A stretch of DNA of 48,204 nucleotides from Levilactobacillus tangyuanensis (GTDB lineage Bacteria > Bacillota > Bacilli > Lactobacillales > Lactobacillaceae), in NCBI RefSeq assembly GCF_003946545.1, contig NZ_RHOA01000013.1, positions 1-48,204 on the forward strand, given 5' to 3'. The notes beneath the pieces are model-generated. The model was not told the origin of the DNA. It was given only the letters and a program-made list of their open reading frames with translations, and ran no database searches. Below, piece after piece: positions 37,539 to 45,282 of this stretch (within the stretch, counting starts at the first letter, position 1; each line of letters opens with the position of its first letter). Made by a program: the position numbers and the translations under genes.

Positions 37539-38948
37539 ATGTCCCGTCATCTCCATCAATCTTGCACATCATTTCTAGCTGGTAAGCATGCCACCATTGA
37601 CGGTAGCACGCTGATTGCCCGCAACGAAGATAACTTTGTCGCCATCTGGCCAAAGCGCGCTGCGGTTCACGCCGCCGATGAGCCGCGCGACCAGACCTTT
37701 ATCTCGAAGAACAACCAGTTCACGACCACGTTGCCCGACCACGCCCAGCACTACACCGCCATGCCCGACACGACCCCCGATGAGGGATTCTATGAGGAAA
37801 GCGGCATCAATGCCAAAAACGTTGCGATGAGCGCAACCGAAAGTGCCTATACGAACAGCCTGGTCCTAGGCAAAGATCCGCTGGTGGCTAACGGTATTGC
37901 CGAAGATGCCATGGTCACGGTCGTCCTACCTTACGTGGATTCTGCCCGAGCCGGTATTAAGCGTCTTGGTGAAATGGTCTCCACCACTGGTGCCGCCGAA
38001 ACCAATGGGGTTCTCTTCAGCGATGTTGAAGAGGTCTGGTATATGGAAATTGTGAGTGGCCATCACTGGGTTGCCCAGAGAATTCCCGACGATGCCTATG
38101 CCGTTGTCGCTAACCAATTGGCAATTGAGGATATTGACTTTGACGACTCGAAAAATTTCATGACGTCCAACCATATTCGCCAATTCGTTCAGCAGAATCA
38201 CTTGAATCCAGATGGTAATCGCTTCAATTCTCGCCACATTTTTGGCACACATTCCGCAGATGATGCCCACTACAATACCCCACGGGTCTGGTATGGCCAA
38301 CGTAGTTTCACCCCAAGTGCCTTCATCGAACCAACCAGTATGGACCTACCATTCATTCAACATGCCGAACAGAAGATTACCCTGGCGGGCGTCGAGGCCT
38401 TCCTCGGATCGCACTATGAAGAAACCCCCTATGATCCGTTGGGCAACGGAACCGCGGCCGAAAAGCATCGGTTCCGAGCCGTTGGACTGTCCCGAACGCA
38501 AAATTCCCATATTTTACAGTTACGGCGAGACGTTGTGCCCCCACTTGCCGGAATCATTTGGCAAGCCCTAGGTAACCCGACCTACAGTCCATACGTGCCG
38601 TTCTACGCAACGGCGGGACAATTGGACGACAGTTACACCGCGGCCAACGAAGACTATGATGGGCAAAATCCGTACTGGGCCGCTAAGACGCTCAATGTCT
38701 TGAGTGAGCAAAACCATCATCAAAACTACAAGTTGATCCATGACTTTCTCAAGACAACTCAGTCACTTGGCATTCAACGAGTCGCTATTGGCGATGAGTT
38801 GAATGCCCCCACGGCCAGTGTCCTGGGCGGCTTCAACCATGAAACGGCGACCCTCTTCAACCAGGCCGTACAAACGCAGATTGGCAAGCTGGTTCAGGCC
38901 AATGCAGAACTCTCGGCCCTCACCTTCACGATGGATGCCAACCTGTAA
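37539..38948 (+). CDS. pepD: C69-family dipeptidase (PepD)
   Basis: A 469-residue N-terminal-nucleophile dipeptidase with broad specificity. The catalytic Cys is C9 in QSCTSFLAGK, exposed after removal of the first eight residues; the following IDGSTLIARNED is the family mark. AAGGAGG precedes the ATG. There is no signal peptide, so it is cytoplasmic. It is transcribed away from the FLP-like regulator, which may control it. Confidence 0.95.
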   Translation: MSRHLHQSCTSFLAGKHATIDGSTLIARNEDNFVAIWPKRAAVHAADEPRDQTFISKNNQFTTTLPDHAQHYTAMPDTTPDEGFYEESGINAKNVAMSATESAYTNSLVLGKDPLVANGIAEDAMVTVVLPYVDSARAGIKRLGEMVSTTGAAETNGVLFSDVEEVWYMEIVSGHHWVAQRIPDDAYAVVANQLAIEDIDFDDSKNFMTSNHIRQFVQQNHLNPDGNRFNSRHIFGTHSADDAHYNTPRVWYGQRSFTPSAFIEPTSMDLPFIQHAEQKITLAGVEAFLGSHYEETPYDPLGNGTAAEKHRFRAVGLSRTQNSHILQLRRDVVPPLAGIIWQALGNPTYSPYVPFYATAGQLDDSYTAANEDYDGQNPYWAAKTLNVLSEQNHHQNYKLIHDFLKTTQSLGIQRVAIGDELNAPTASVLGGFNHETATLFNQAVQTQIGKLVQANAELSALTFTMDANL

Positions 38949-38976
38949 AACGATGTCGTTTTCATGACAAATGAGC

Positions 38977-38982
38977 TATAAT
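38977..38982 (+). promoter_or_regulatory. -10 element for small downstream gene
   Basis: Perfect TATAAT, 36 bases before the start at 39018; the -35 is weak. Confidence 0.45.
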
Positions 38983-39017
38983 GAACTTAGTAGCTAGCCT
39001 CGAAAGGAATGATTAGG

Positions 39018-39254
39018 ATGAACGAAATGGTTCTCTTTAACCCCGGCGACTCAATCGGTAACTTTCACGATTACAACGAAGCCGTCCGCACTGCACAAAT
39101 CTACCAAGAACGGCATACGGATTCTGGCCACGTCTTGGTCGTTAAAAGTGAAGGCGGTGTCCCTTCATTTGACATTTTCATAGCTGACCAACAGTTGAAA
39201 GATCCTAAGGAACCTTCAACGACTCGCCGCTACACCATCTCTAAAGAAATCTAA
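39018..39254 (+). CDS. Small protein of unknown function (78 residues)
   Basis: I do not recognise it. ATG 39018 is chosen because AAAGGA is 9 bases before it and touches the ATG at 39009. The protein is soluble, with no signal or membrane segment; it contains FNPGDSIGNFHDYNEA and VLVVKSEGG, and ends in a basic TRRYTISKEI. It has its own promoter and a strong terminator, so it is a real single gene. Confidence 0.75.
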   Translation: MNEMVLFNPGDSIGNFHDYNEAVRTAQIYQERHTDSGHVLVVKSEGGVPSFDIFIADQQLKDPKEPSTTRRYTISKEI

Positions 39255-39263
39255 TGGCAAAAC

Positions 39264-39293
39264 AAAAGCTGTCGCCTAGGCGACAGCTTTTTT
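39264..39293. terminator. Bidirectional terminator between small gene and uvrA paralogue
   Basis: A 28-base perfect palindrome (39264-39291) with A and T ends, shared by convergent genes. Confidence 0.93.
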
Positions 39294-39299
39294 GATCAG

Positions 39300-41801
39300 C
39301 TATTTGAAACGTTCTAATTCATCCTTGAGATATTTCCCAGTAATACTGCGTTCGTTAGCGGCGAGCTCCGCCGGTGTTCCAGTTCCGATCAACTGGCCAC
39401 CCAGTCGGCCACCTTGTGGACCCATGTCCACGATGTAGTCCGCGTTAGCAATTAATTCCAGGTCGTGTTCAATGGCAATCACTGTCGCCCCTTGCTGAAT
39501 CAACTGGTCGAATACCCGCACAAGTTGTTGAATATCCAAGGGATGTAACCCAACCGTTGGTTCGTCAAAGACAAACAAGGTCCCTGTTTGGCGTTTACCA
39601 ATCCGTGATACTAGCTTCAAACGTTGGGCCTCACCGCCAGACAACGCTGGGGTGCTTTCGCCCAACAACAGGTAACCTAATCCCATATCATGCAGAATCT
39701 GCAGCGTCTTTTCGATCCCATCTTCGTTGGCGAAGACGGGTAAGGCCTCGTCAACCGACAGGTTTAAAATATCTGCAATGCTGTACCCCTGCCAGGTCAC
39801 CGCCAAAGTCTCCCGATTATAGCGCCGACCATGACATTGCGGACAGGTCTCCGTAATGTCAGGCAGATATTGAACGTCTAATGAAATTTGTCCGGTCCCG
39901 TTGCATACCGGGCAAGCCCCTTCCGTCACATTGTACGAAAAGCGGCTCGTCGTATAGCCATGCTCTTTGGCAACCGGCGTATCGGTAAATAATTTTCGCA
40001 GTCGATTCAAGATATCCGTATAGGTCGCCACGGTTGACCGCACATTCTTACCAACCGGTACCGAGTCCACCGTCACGACGCGACGAATGCCAGATCTGTC
40101 CAGTTGCGTCACATGGGTTGGCAATGGTCGATGATCAACCTCGGCCTCAATGGCTGGAATCAAGCTATCCAAGACCAAGGTCGTCTTGCCGGCACCGCTC
40201 ATTCCGGTAACCGTTGTCAAACGATTCTTAGGGAACTTAGCGTGAACATGATTAATGTTAAATCGTTGGTCCACGGTCACCTCCAGTTGTCCCTTGGCCC
40301 ATAATTTATCATTCGGTATCAATGGGCGTTCTCGGAGATTAGTTGTCCCATTCAAAAAGGGAGCAATCAACGATTTGTCGCTATTGGCAACCTGTGAAAC
40401 GGTGCCTTTATCCACAACCGTTCCACCATTTTTACCGGCCCCTGGGCCAATCTCAATGAGATAATCGGCCGCAGAAATGATGCGTGTATCGTGGTCGACA
40501 ACCACGACAGAGTTTCCCTGGGCAACCAAGCCATGGAAGGCCTTGATCAGTCCGGCAACGTTCGCTGGGTGCAGACCAACTGAGGGCTCGTCTAGAACGT
40601 ATAACACCCCGGTAGTTGCACTACGCAAAGTCCGTCCTAACTGGATTCGTTGCAGTTCGCCAGTTGACAAGGTGGCGCCCGGGCGACTAAGGGTCAGGTA
40701 GTCTAAGCCAAGGTCAACCAAGGGTTGCAGACTCTGTTCGAGCTCATCAATGAGTTCCGATCCCAGGTGGCCCATCTTATCGGGAAGCCAGGCCACAATC
40801 GTTTGGGCAAACTGCCTTAGATCGCTAACGGGCATGTCACAAACCTCGGCGATGTTGCGCCCATTAATCAACTGCTTTAACAGGTCTGGCTTTAACCGCG
40901 TCCCATGACAAGTTGGACAGGTGTCAAAGGTATAAAACTTATTGAGCTTAGCAATCGTTCGGTCATTCTTGGTGGTCGCCAGACTATCCTCCACGGCAGC
41001 AAAGGCGTTCTCATAAACTGCATTATCCATATGAAAAATCTTGCCCTTGCTGCTGGCAATATTCAAGGCAACGGTCTGCTTGGACCCGTGTAGAACCCGC
41101 TCTTTGTCTGCCACACTCAAATCCTTGTATGGTACATCTGTTGGAATACCAATGGCATTGGCCACCGTCGGCATGAAGTTTCGTCCCGGCAGATGCCATG
41201 ACGCTACCGCGCCCTCTTCCAAGGTTAGCGTGTCATCCCCAATAATTCGGTCCGCGGCCAACTGCCGGACTTCGCCTAACCCGCCACAGGTTTCGCAGGC
41301 GCCGTCTGAGTTAAAAGCAAAACTCTCGGCACCTGGCGCCATGAAATGAACCCCACAGACTGGACAAACCAGGTTACCCATGTTTTCCGCCACGTCTAGT
41401 GTCGGATCAAGTCGGTGACCGTTTGGACAGACCGGCGACCCTAATCGGGAAAAAACCAGTCGTAGAATATTTAGACTTTCCGACATGGTCCCGACCGTTG
41501 ACCGCACACCAGGTACCTGTGGCCGTTGACGCAAGGCTAACGCCGAGGGCAGATACTCGACTGATTCCACGGCGGCCTTCCCCATCTGATTAATGCGTCG
41601 CCGAGTAAATGTTGATAAGGCATTGAGATATCGTCGGGCACCCTCGGCGTAGAGTACCCCCATTGCTAACGAAGACTTCCCCGACCCACTTCGACCTGTA
41701 ATGGCCACAAACTGATTGAGTGGAATATCGACGTCTAGATCCTTAAGATTATTAACCTTAGCACCTCGAACCTTGATTGTTGTTGGTAATGACCGTTCCA
41801 C
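39300..41801 (-). CDS. UvrA paralogue (short, class II-like ABC excinuclease protein)
   Basis: An 833-residue tandem ABC ATPase. Walker A motifs are GRSGSGKSS and GMSGAGKTT; ABC signatures are LSTGELQRIQLG and LSGGEAQRLKLV; Walker B are VLDEPSVGLHP and FDEPTVGLHP. Cys pairs (CPVCG, CETCG, CPTCH, CPVCN, CPQCH) form zinc sites. It is some 110 residues shorter than canonical UvrA. GTG 41801 follows AAGGGG; the frame extends to 41903 with a Trp-rich stretch that does not look like UvrA. Such paralogues (UvrA2, DrrC) are linked to resistance to DNA-binding drugs rather than to UvrB-dependent repair. Confidence 0.9.
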   Translation of the reverse strand: MERSLPTTIKVRGAKVNNLKDLDVDIPLNQFVAITGRSGSGKSSLAMGVLYAEGARRYLNALSTFTRRRINQMGKAAVESVEYLPSALALRQRPQVPGVRSTVGTMSESLNILRLVFSRLGSPVCPNGHRLDPTLDVAENMGNLVCPVCGVHFMAPGAESFAFNSDGACETCGGLGEVRQLAADRIIGDDTLTLEEGAVASWHLPGRNFMPTVANAIGIPTDVPYKDLSVADKERVLHGSKQTVALNIASSKGKIFHMDNAVYENAFAAVEDSLATTKNDRTIAKLNKFYTFDTCPTCHGTRLKPDLLKQLINGRNIAEVCDMPVSDLRQFAQTIVAWLPDKMGHLGSELIDELEQSLQPLVDLGLDYLTLSRPGATLSTGELQRIQLGRTLRSATTGVLYVLDEPSVGLHPANVAGLIKAFHGLVAQGNSVVVVDHDTRIISAADYLIEIGPGAGKNGGTVVDKGTVSQVANSDKSLIAPFLNGTTNLRERPLIPNDKLWAKGQLEVTVDQRFNINHVHAKFPKNRLTTVTGMSGAGKTTLVLDSLIPAIEAEVDHRPLPTHVTQLDRSGIRRVVTVDSVPVGKNVRSTVATYTDILNRLRKLFTDTPVAKEHGYTTSRFSYNVTEGACPVCNGTGQISLDVQYLPDITETCPQCHGRRYNRETLAVTWQGYSIADILNLSVDEALPVFANEDGIEKTLQILHDMGLGYLLLGESTPALSGGEAQRLKLVSRIGKRQTGTLFVFDEPTVGLHPLDIQQLVRVFDQLIQQGATVIAIEHDLELIANADYIVDMGPQGGRLGGQLIGTGTPAELAANERSITGKYLKDELERFK

Positions 41802-41929
41802 GGTACCACAACCCCTTCCTCGAATGGTGATGGTTCCATTTTCCCACTCTTCCCCACACCATTCAAACCCGAGGACAGCGTCACCCCACCATTTAGCGGC
41901 CAACTTACTCGCAGATTAACGAATTATTG

Positions 41930-41957
41930 TTGAAATTTAATCTACCTGTTTTATACT
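41930..41957 (+). promoter_or_regulatory. Promoter of lipoprotein gene
   Basis: TTGAAA (41930-41935), 16 bases, TATACT (41952-41957). The leader before the ATG is about 105 bases. Confidence 0.7.
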
Positions 41958-42068
41958 ATTAAGAGTATGCGTAATCGCTTTCTGCCGGTCGAATCAGTTT
42001 GCTGGCCTGTGGGAGCGACTCGCGCTAAATGGGATAGACGATATCGACCCCCTCAGGAGGAACGTAAC

Positions 42069-42698
42069 ATGAAAAAATGGTTTGCAATTGGACTCACGAT
42101 TTTAGCCGGTTTTGCCTTGACCGGTTGTACTGCCTCACAGTCTTCCAGCAGCACCAGCTCTGTCTTCGCTAGTGGCATTAAGACGATCGCTGTCGACAAG
42201 GTCACCACGCCTGACAAGGCCAACAAATATTACAAGGACCGCTTGGATAGCACGAAGCGTTTCAAAAAGGTTACGGTTACCAAGGGCATCATGACCATTG
42301 AATTGAAGAATTATGGTTTTGATGGTAACTTCATGAATGGTGGGACGGCTTACAACATTGCCGAGTACATCGGTGCTGCTTCCAAGATGCCATTGGCTAA
42401 GAATGGGGTTGCCGTCATTCAAAACGACACCTACATGACCAAGAAAGGCAAGCAGTCCAAGATGTTGAGTTACGCGGCCTATTACTCACGGGCCAACCTG
42501 GACAAGCGGTCCTTCAAGACCTACTTTAAGACGGTCACAAAGGAACCCAAGAAGCTCTTTACCAACGCCGATGGGTATTACTTAAACTCAGCACTTGCCA
42601 AGGCCGACGGCAGCAAGATTACCGCCCTCGCTGGCAAGAAGTCTGGTACCGATAAAGAACCAATGAAGACGTTCTTCTCTGAGTTCAACATTCACTAA
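42069..42698 (+). CDS. Secreted lipoprotein of unknown function
   Basis: A 209-residue protein with signal MKKWFAIGLTILAG and lipobox LTGC (Cys about 20), then a Ser-rich linker and a soluble domain of unknown fold. ATG 42069 follows AGGAGG; the 34-codon in-frame extension upstream is in the leader. I do not recognise the domain. The signal peptide resembles that of PrsA. It is monocistronic, with a strong terminator. Confidence 0.8.
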   Translation: MKKWFAIGLTILAGFALTGCTASQSSSSTSSVFASGIKTIAVDKVTTPDKANKYYKDRLDSTKRFKKVTVTKGIMTIELKNYGFDGNFMNGGTAYNIAEYIGAASKMPLAKNGVAVIQNDTYMTKKGKQSKMLSYAAYYSRANLDKRSFKTYFKTVTKEPKKLFTNADGYYLNSALAKADGSKITALAGKKSGTDKEPMKTFFSEFNIH

Positions 42699-42718
42699 AT
42701 TTTGAGTATGACTTTGCC

Positions 42719-42767
42719 AATAGGGCGACACAACAACCAGTATCGGTGTTGTGTCGCCCTATTATTT
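42719..42767 (+). terminator. Terminator after lipoprotein gene
   Basis: A perfect 17-base-pair stem (42719-42735 with 42747-42763) followed by ATTTT. Confidence 0.9.
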
Positions 42768-42808
42768 TGATCTAAATCTGCCCATGTGCGTAAAACTAGG
42801 AACTTATT

Positions 42809-42832
42809 TTTTTATATTCGCAAATATAAAAA
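42809..42832. promoter_or_regulatory. AT-only inverted repeat upstream of secreted peptide gene
   Basis: TTTTTATATT and AATATAAAAA form perfect 10-base arms around CGCA. It lies about 90 bases before the 42921 start and may be an operator or promoter part. Confidence 0.4.
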
Positions 42833-42920
42833 TTTAAATGGTCTAAATACTTGTGCCCCTTAACTACCGAGGATTATTATCGGTCTGTACCAAAATAAAC
42901 TATCTCGGGGAGAGAATGAC

Positions 42921-43166
42921 ATGAAATTGAAGCAAATCTTTGCCACCCTTGGTATCGTGGTCACGTTATCAGGAGCTGGTGCCACCGTCACACCCGTCGT
43001 CACTGCACAGGCTAAAAGCTACGTCGTCATCGCACCACGTTATGGAAAAAAGTCTCATCACTCACGGCATTGTCGGGGACTCAATGCCGCTAAGTCTACC
43101 AAGCGAGTCAGCTGGAAGTGGGCCAAGCACCATAACCGCCCACTCTGCCACTGGTGCTACCGCTAG
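42921..43166 (+). CDS. Small secreted protein with Cys/His (Ada-like zinc-binding) motif
   Basis: An 81-residue protein. The signal peptide is about 1-31 (cleavage near AQA-KS). The mature part is about 50 residues, strongly basic, and has GKKSHHSRHCRGLN followed by KHHNRPLCHWC. This H-x-x-C ... C-x-x-C spacing is like the small metal-binding module found at the C-terminus of several secreted lactobacillary proteins and nucleases. GGGGAGAG precedes the ATG. Function is unknown; a cationic secreted peptide is also conceivable. Confidence 0.7.
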   Translation: MKLKQIFATLGIVVTLSGAGATVTPVVTAQAKSYVVIAPRYGKKSHHSRHCRGLNAAKSTKRVSWKWAKHHNRPLCHWCYR

Positions 43167-43178
43167 TTAAGGTGCTGA

Positions 43179-43382
43179 GACAATAAAACTGGGTTACCGT
43201 ACGCCTGCCTCGGAAAGTCTATCGGTGCCCGAACCTCTGGTAGCCTGCAGCGCAGCACAAAACACCTGATTGATTCTTCCTATGGTCATAAGGGCATTGG
43301 CTGGATCAAGGCCCCCCAGCGGGCCGCCTGTAATAAAATCTATCGCCAGACCAGTTGGTCTCTGTTTGATATTTTTAAGTAA
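43179..43382 (+). pseudogene. Remnant of a small gene lacking a start
   Basis: A 67-codon open frame ends at TAA 43382 with coding-like composition (YGHKGIGWIKAPQRAACNKI then SWSLFDIFK). It contains no ATG, GTG or TTG start; an upstream TGA at 43176 closes it. It looks like the 3' end of a decayed gene. It stands between two intact secreted genes. Confidence 0.45.
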
Positions 43383-43396
43383 CCAGAATCATTTTG

Positions 43397-43432
43397 AATG
43401 TGTTCACACAGTGTGAACGCATTTTCTTTTTT
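43397..43432 (+). terminator. Palindromic terminator after the remnant
   Basis: A 27-base near-perfect palindrome centred on A 43410 (12 of 13 positions match), followed by a T-rich run. It may also act as an operator for the next gene. Confidence 0.65.
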
Positions 43433-43452
43433 GCTTAAAACCTGAATAGTTG

Positions 43453-43481
43453 TTGGCAAGTTATCTAAACTCCCGTACAAT
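43453..43481 (+). promoter_or_regulatory. Promoter of Ltp-like lipoprotein
   Basis: TTGGCA (43453-43458), 17 bases, TACAAT (43476-43481); the leader is about 100 bases. Confidence 0.7.
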
Positions 43482-43587
43482 AAAACAAGCATAGGATTTA
43501 GAGTTAACAGTCTGTCTAATTAATTTGTCATTAAATCGGCTTGTTTTCACTATCCCATGAATACATATCCCCTGAGGAGGAAGCTTC

Positions 43588-44052
43588 ATGAAACGTATTA
43601 CGACTATCACCATTACACTTTTAGCGAGTTTATCCCTTGCTGCCTGTTCATCGAGCAATGACGCTGCTGATGATACATCCACGGATTCAACTTCTGAAGA
43701 GACTACCTCTCAAATTGCCTCTAGCAAAAAGAAAAACGATGTTCCGACCGAATACCAATCTGCGTTAAATAAGGCCGAAGATTACGCGGGTTCGATGGAC
43801 ATGTCTGAACAAGGCGTCTATGATCAGTTAACTTCGGATGCTGGTGAACAATTCTCTGAAAAAGCAGCAACTTACGCCATGAAACATCTAACAGATATCG
43901 ATTGGAAAGCTAATGCCTTGGCCAAGGCGAAATCCTATCAAAAAGACATGGATATGTCACCGGACGCGATTCGCGATCAGCTTAGTTCTAGCGCCGGAGA
44001 ACAGTTCACCGAGGCCCAAGCCGATTATGCGATTCAACATCTAGACAGCTAG
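43588..44052 (+). CDS. Ltp-family host cell surface-exposed lipoprotein
   Basis: A 154-residue lipoprotein with signal and lipobox LAAC (Cys20), an acidic Ser/Thr linker (about 21-55) and two tandem helix-turn-helix-like repeats of about 45 residues (about 57-101 and 109-152). Each repeat carries A-x-x-Y, DMS, DQLxSxAGEQF and YAxxHL. This is the PF07553 'host cell surface-exposed lipoprotein' repeat. The best-known member, Ltp of Streptococcus thermophilus phage TP-J34, blocks injection of phage DNA. AGGAGG precedes the ATG. Confidence 0.88.
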   Translation: MKRITTITITLLASLSLAACSSSNDAADDTSTDSTSEETTSQIASSKKKNDVPTEYQSALNKAEDYAGSMDMSEQGVYDQLTSDAGEQFSEKAATYAMKHLTDIDWKANALAKAKSYQKDMDMSPDAIRDQLSSSAGEQFTEAQADYAIQHLDS

Positions 44053-44107
44053 CCTCATGCGGGTCTGCTGAAATTTTTCCACCAAATTCAGTCCTACATC
44101 TATGAAG

Positions 44108-44148
44108 TTCCATGTTGGCGACGCATCATTTGTCAACATGGAATTTTT
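44108..44148 (+). terminator. Terminator after Ltp-like gene
   Basis: TTCCATGTTG pairs with CAACATGGAA over 16 bases of loop, followed by T residues. Confidence 0.85.
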
Positions 44149-44159
44149 AATTTACTAAC

Positions 44160-44197
44160 AAAAAAGAGCCACGCTAGACATAAGTCTAACGTGGCTC
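44160..44197 (-). terminator. Terminator of tRNA-Leu
   Basis: A 14-base-pair stem (44166-44179 with 44184-44197) with one wobble, then T residues on the minus strand. Confidence 0.85.
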
Positions 44198-44218
44198 CTT
44201 ATCTGAGTTGTTTCAAAA

Positions 44219-44302
44219 TGCCCCGAGCAGGATTCGAACCTGTACTTGGTCTCCCAAACAGCGACCTGAACGCTGCGCGTCTGCCAGTTCCGCCATCGGG
44301 GC
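44219..44302 (-). tRNA. tRNA-Leu (anticodon CAG)
   Basis: An 84-base tRNA with a long variable arm typical of Leu. Acceptor GCCCCGA, anticodon loop TTCAGGT (CAG), T-arm CAGGTTCGAATCCTG. The discriminator is A. CCA is not encoded. Confidence 0.95.
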
Positions 44303-44354
44303 AACTTAACAACATATAATATATTACACTATCTCTGTATAAATGTGAACCCTT

Positions 44355-44648
44355 TTATTCAGATTTTTTTGATTGTGGAAATTTAACCGCGGTCCCATAG
44401 CCATGAACAACCAAAAACTTGGGAGCCACGTTCATTTGAACCACTTCGGTATTGAAGCGTACCTCAATTAAACCATCGGCACTGGCATCCTTTGCTTGCT
44501 GTAACAAACTCTGTTTAACCTCATCGAATAAACCATCAAAGAGTTCAAATTGATCCGGTTTCTCCGACCGCAACATCGTATGTGCCGTAGCCGTTAAAAT
44601 TCCTTGAATTGCATGGGTCCGATTAAGACCCCCAGTAGTCATGAACAT
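44355..44648 (-). CDS. YbjQ-like (UPF0145) protein
   Basis: A 97-residue protein of the YbjQ/heavy-metal-binding type; the C-terminal HGYGTAVKF and the central ADGLIEVRFN are typical. The start at 44648 follows GGAGGAG by 9 bases and overlaps the VanZ-like gene by 10 bases. Function is unproven. Confidence 0.72.
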   Translation of the reverse strand: MFMTTGGLNRTHAIQGILTATAHTMLRSEKPDQFELFDGLFDEVKQSLLQQAKDASADGLIEVRFNTEVVQMNVAPKFLVVHGYGTAVKFPQSKKSE

Positions 44649-45142
44649 GACGAATCTCTCCTCCACTTGTTTTGCCAAAATTTTGCAAGCCCGTAACCAA
44701 GAATGACGCCTAAAGCATTGGTAATTATATCATTAATATCGACCCAGCGGCCCAAGCCAAACAGCCAATTTCCCAGCGCCTGCCCGCCTTCCAAAGCTAA
44801 GCCAGTAAGTACCCCGGCCAAGAGCCATATCGGCCAATTCCAACGGGGCCAACGCCAATGCCACAACCATCCCTGGGGAATGGTCATCATGATGTTAAAC
44901 CAGAAGGACGCATCGATACTGGCCCGCTGAAGTGGCCGAATGACCCAAATACCATTGGCCCACCAATGAGTGGTTATTCCGGCCACCGATCCGGTCGTCA
45001 CCGTGATGGGTGTCCAGGTCAGTGTGGCCAACAACCACCAGCCGAGCCACCAGCCCAAGGTCGCATACTGCCGTCCCCGCCAGGCGTAACCGCACAGTAG
45101 GGCCAGGATGACGCTCACAATAACATAAGGTACCCAGCGCAT
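44639..45142 (-). CDS. VanZ-like membrane protein
   Basis: A 167-residue protein with four to five hydrophobic, Trp-rich segments and the family motif DINDIITNALGVILGY near the C-terminus. VanZ gives low teicoplanin resistance in enterococci, but homologues in lactobacilli have no known role. It forms a two-gene operon with the YbjQ-like gene. Confidence 0.85.
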   Translation of the reverse strand: MRWVPYVIVSVILALLCGYAWRGRQYATLGWWLGWWLLATLTWTPITVTTGSVAGITTHWWANGIWVIRPLQRASIDASFWFNIMMTIPQGWLWHWRWPRWNWPIWLLAGVLTGLALEGGQALGNWLFGLGRWVDINDIITNALGVILGYGLAKFWQNKWRRDSSCS

Positions 45143-45192
45143 GCCACCGACTCCCCCTCGAATTCATTGAATTTAGTATACCGACAATTAGT

Positions 45193-45211
45193 GGGAGTGA
45201 CAATCACTCCC
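45193..45211. promoter_or_regulatory. Inverted repeat upstream of vanZ-like gene
   Basis: GGGAGTG-ACAAT-CACTCCC: perfect 7-base arms, no T-run on either strand. Confidence 0.35.
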
Positions 45212-45230
45212 GGAAAATTTTATGGCAAAT

Positions 45231-45259
45231 AAAAGAGGCTGGAATCTAACATCCCAACC
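45231..45259 (-). terminator. Terminator after LRR surface protein
   Basis: A 9-base-pair stem with G-T pairs (45237-45245 with 45251-45259) followed on the minus strand by TCTTTTATTT. Confidence 0.8.
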
Positions 45260-45282
45260 CCTTGTCTTGCCTCAAACTTTTA

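Noticed and set aside
42069-44052. Possible prophage or genomic island
   Set aside because: No integrase, attachment-site duplication or structural phage genes; only one phage-like lipoprotein family is seen.
44639-45142. Glycopeptide resistance island
   Set aside because: A lone VanZ-like gene without vanHAX or regulators; such homologues are common in lactobacilli.
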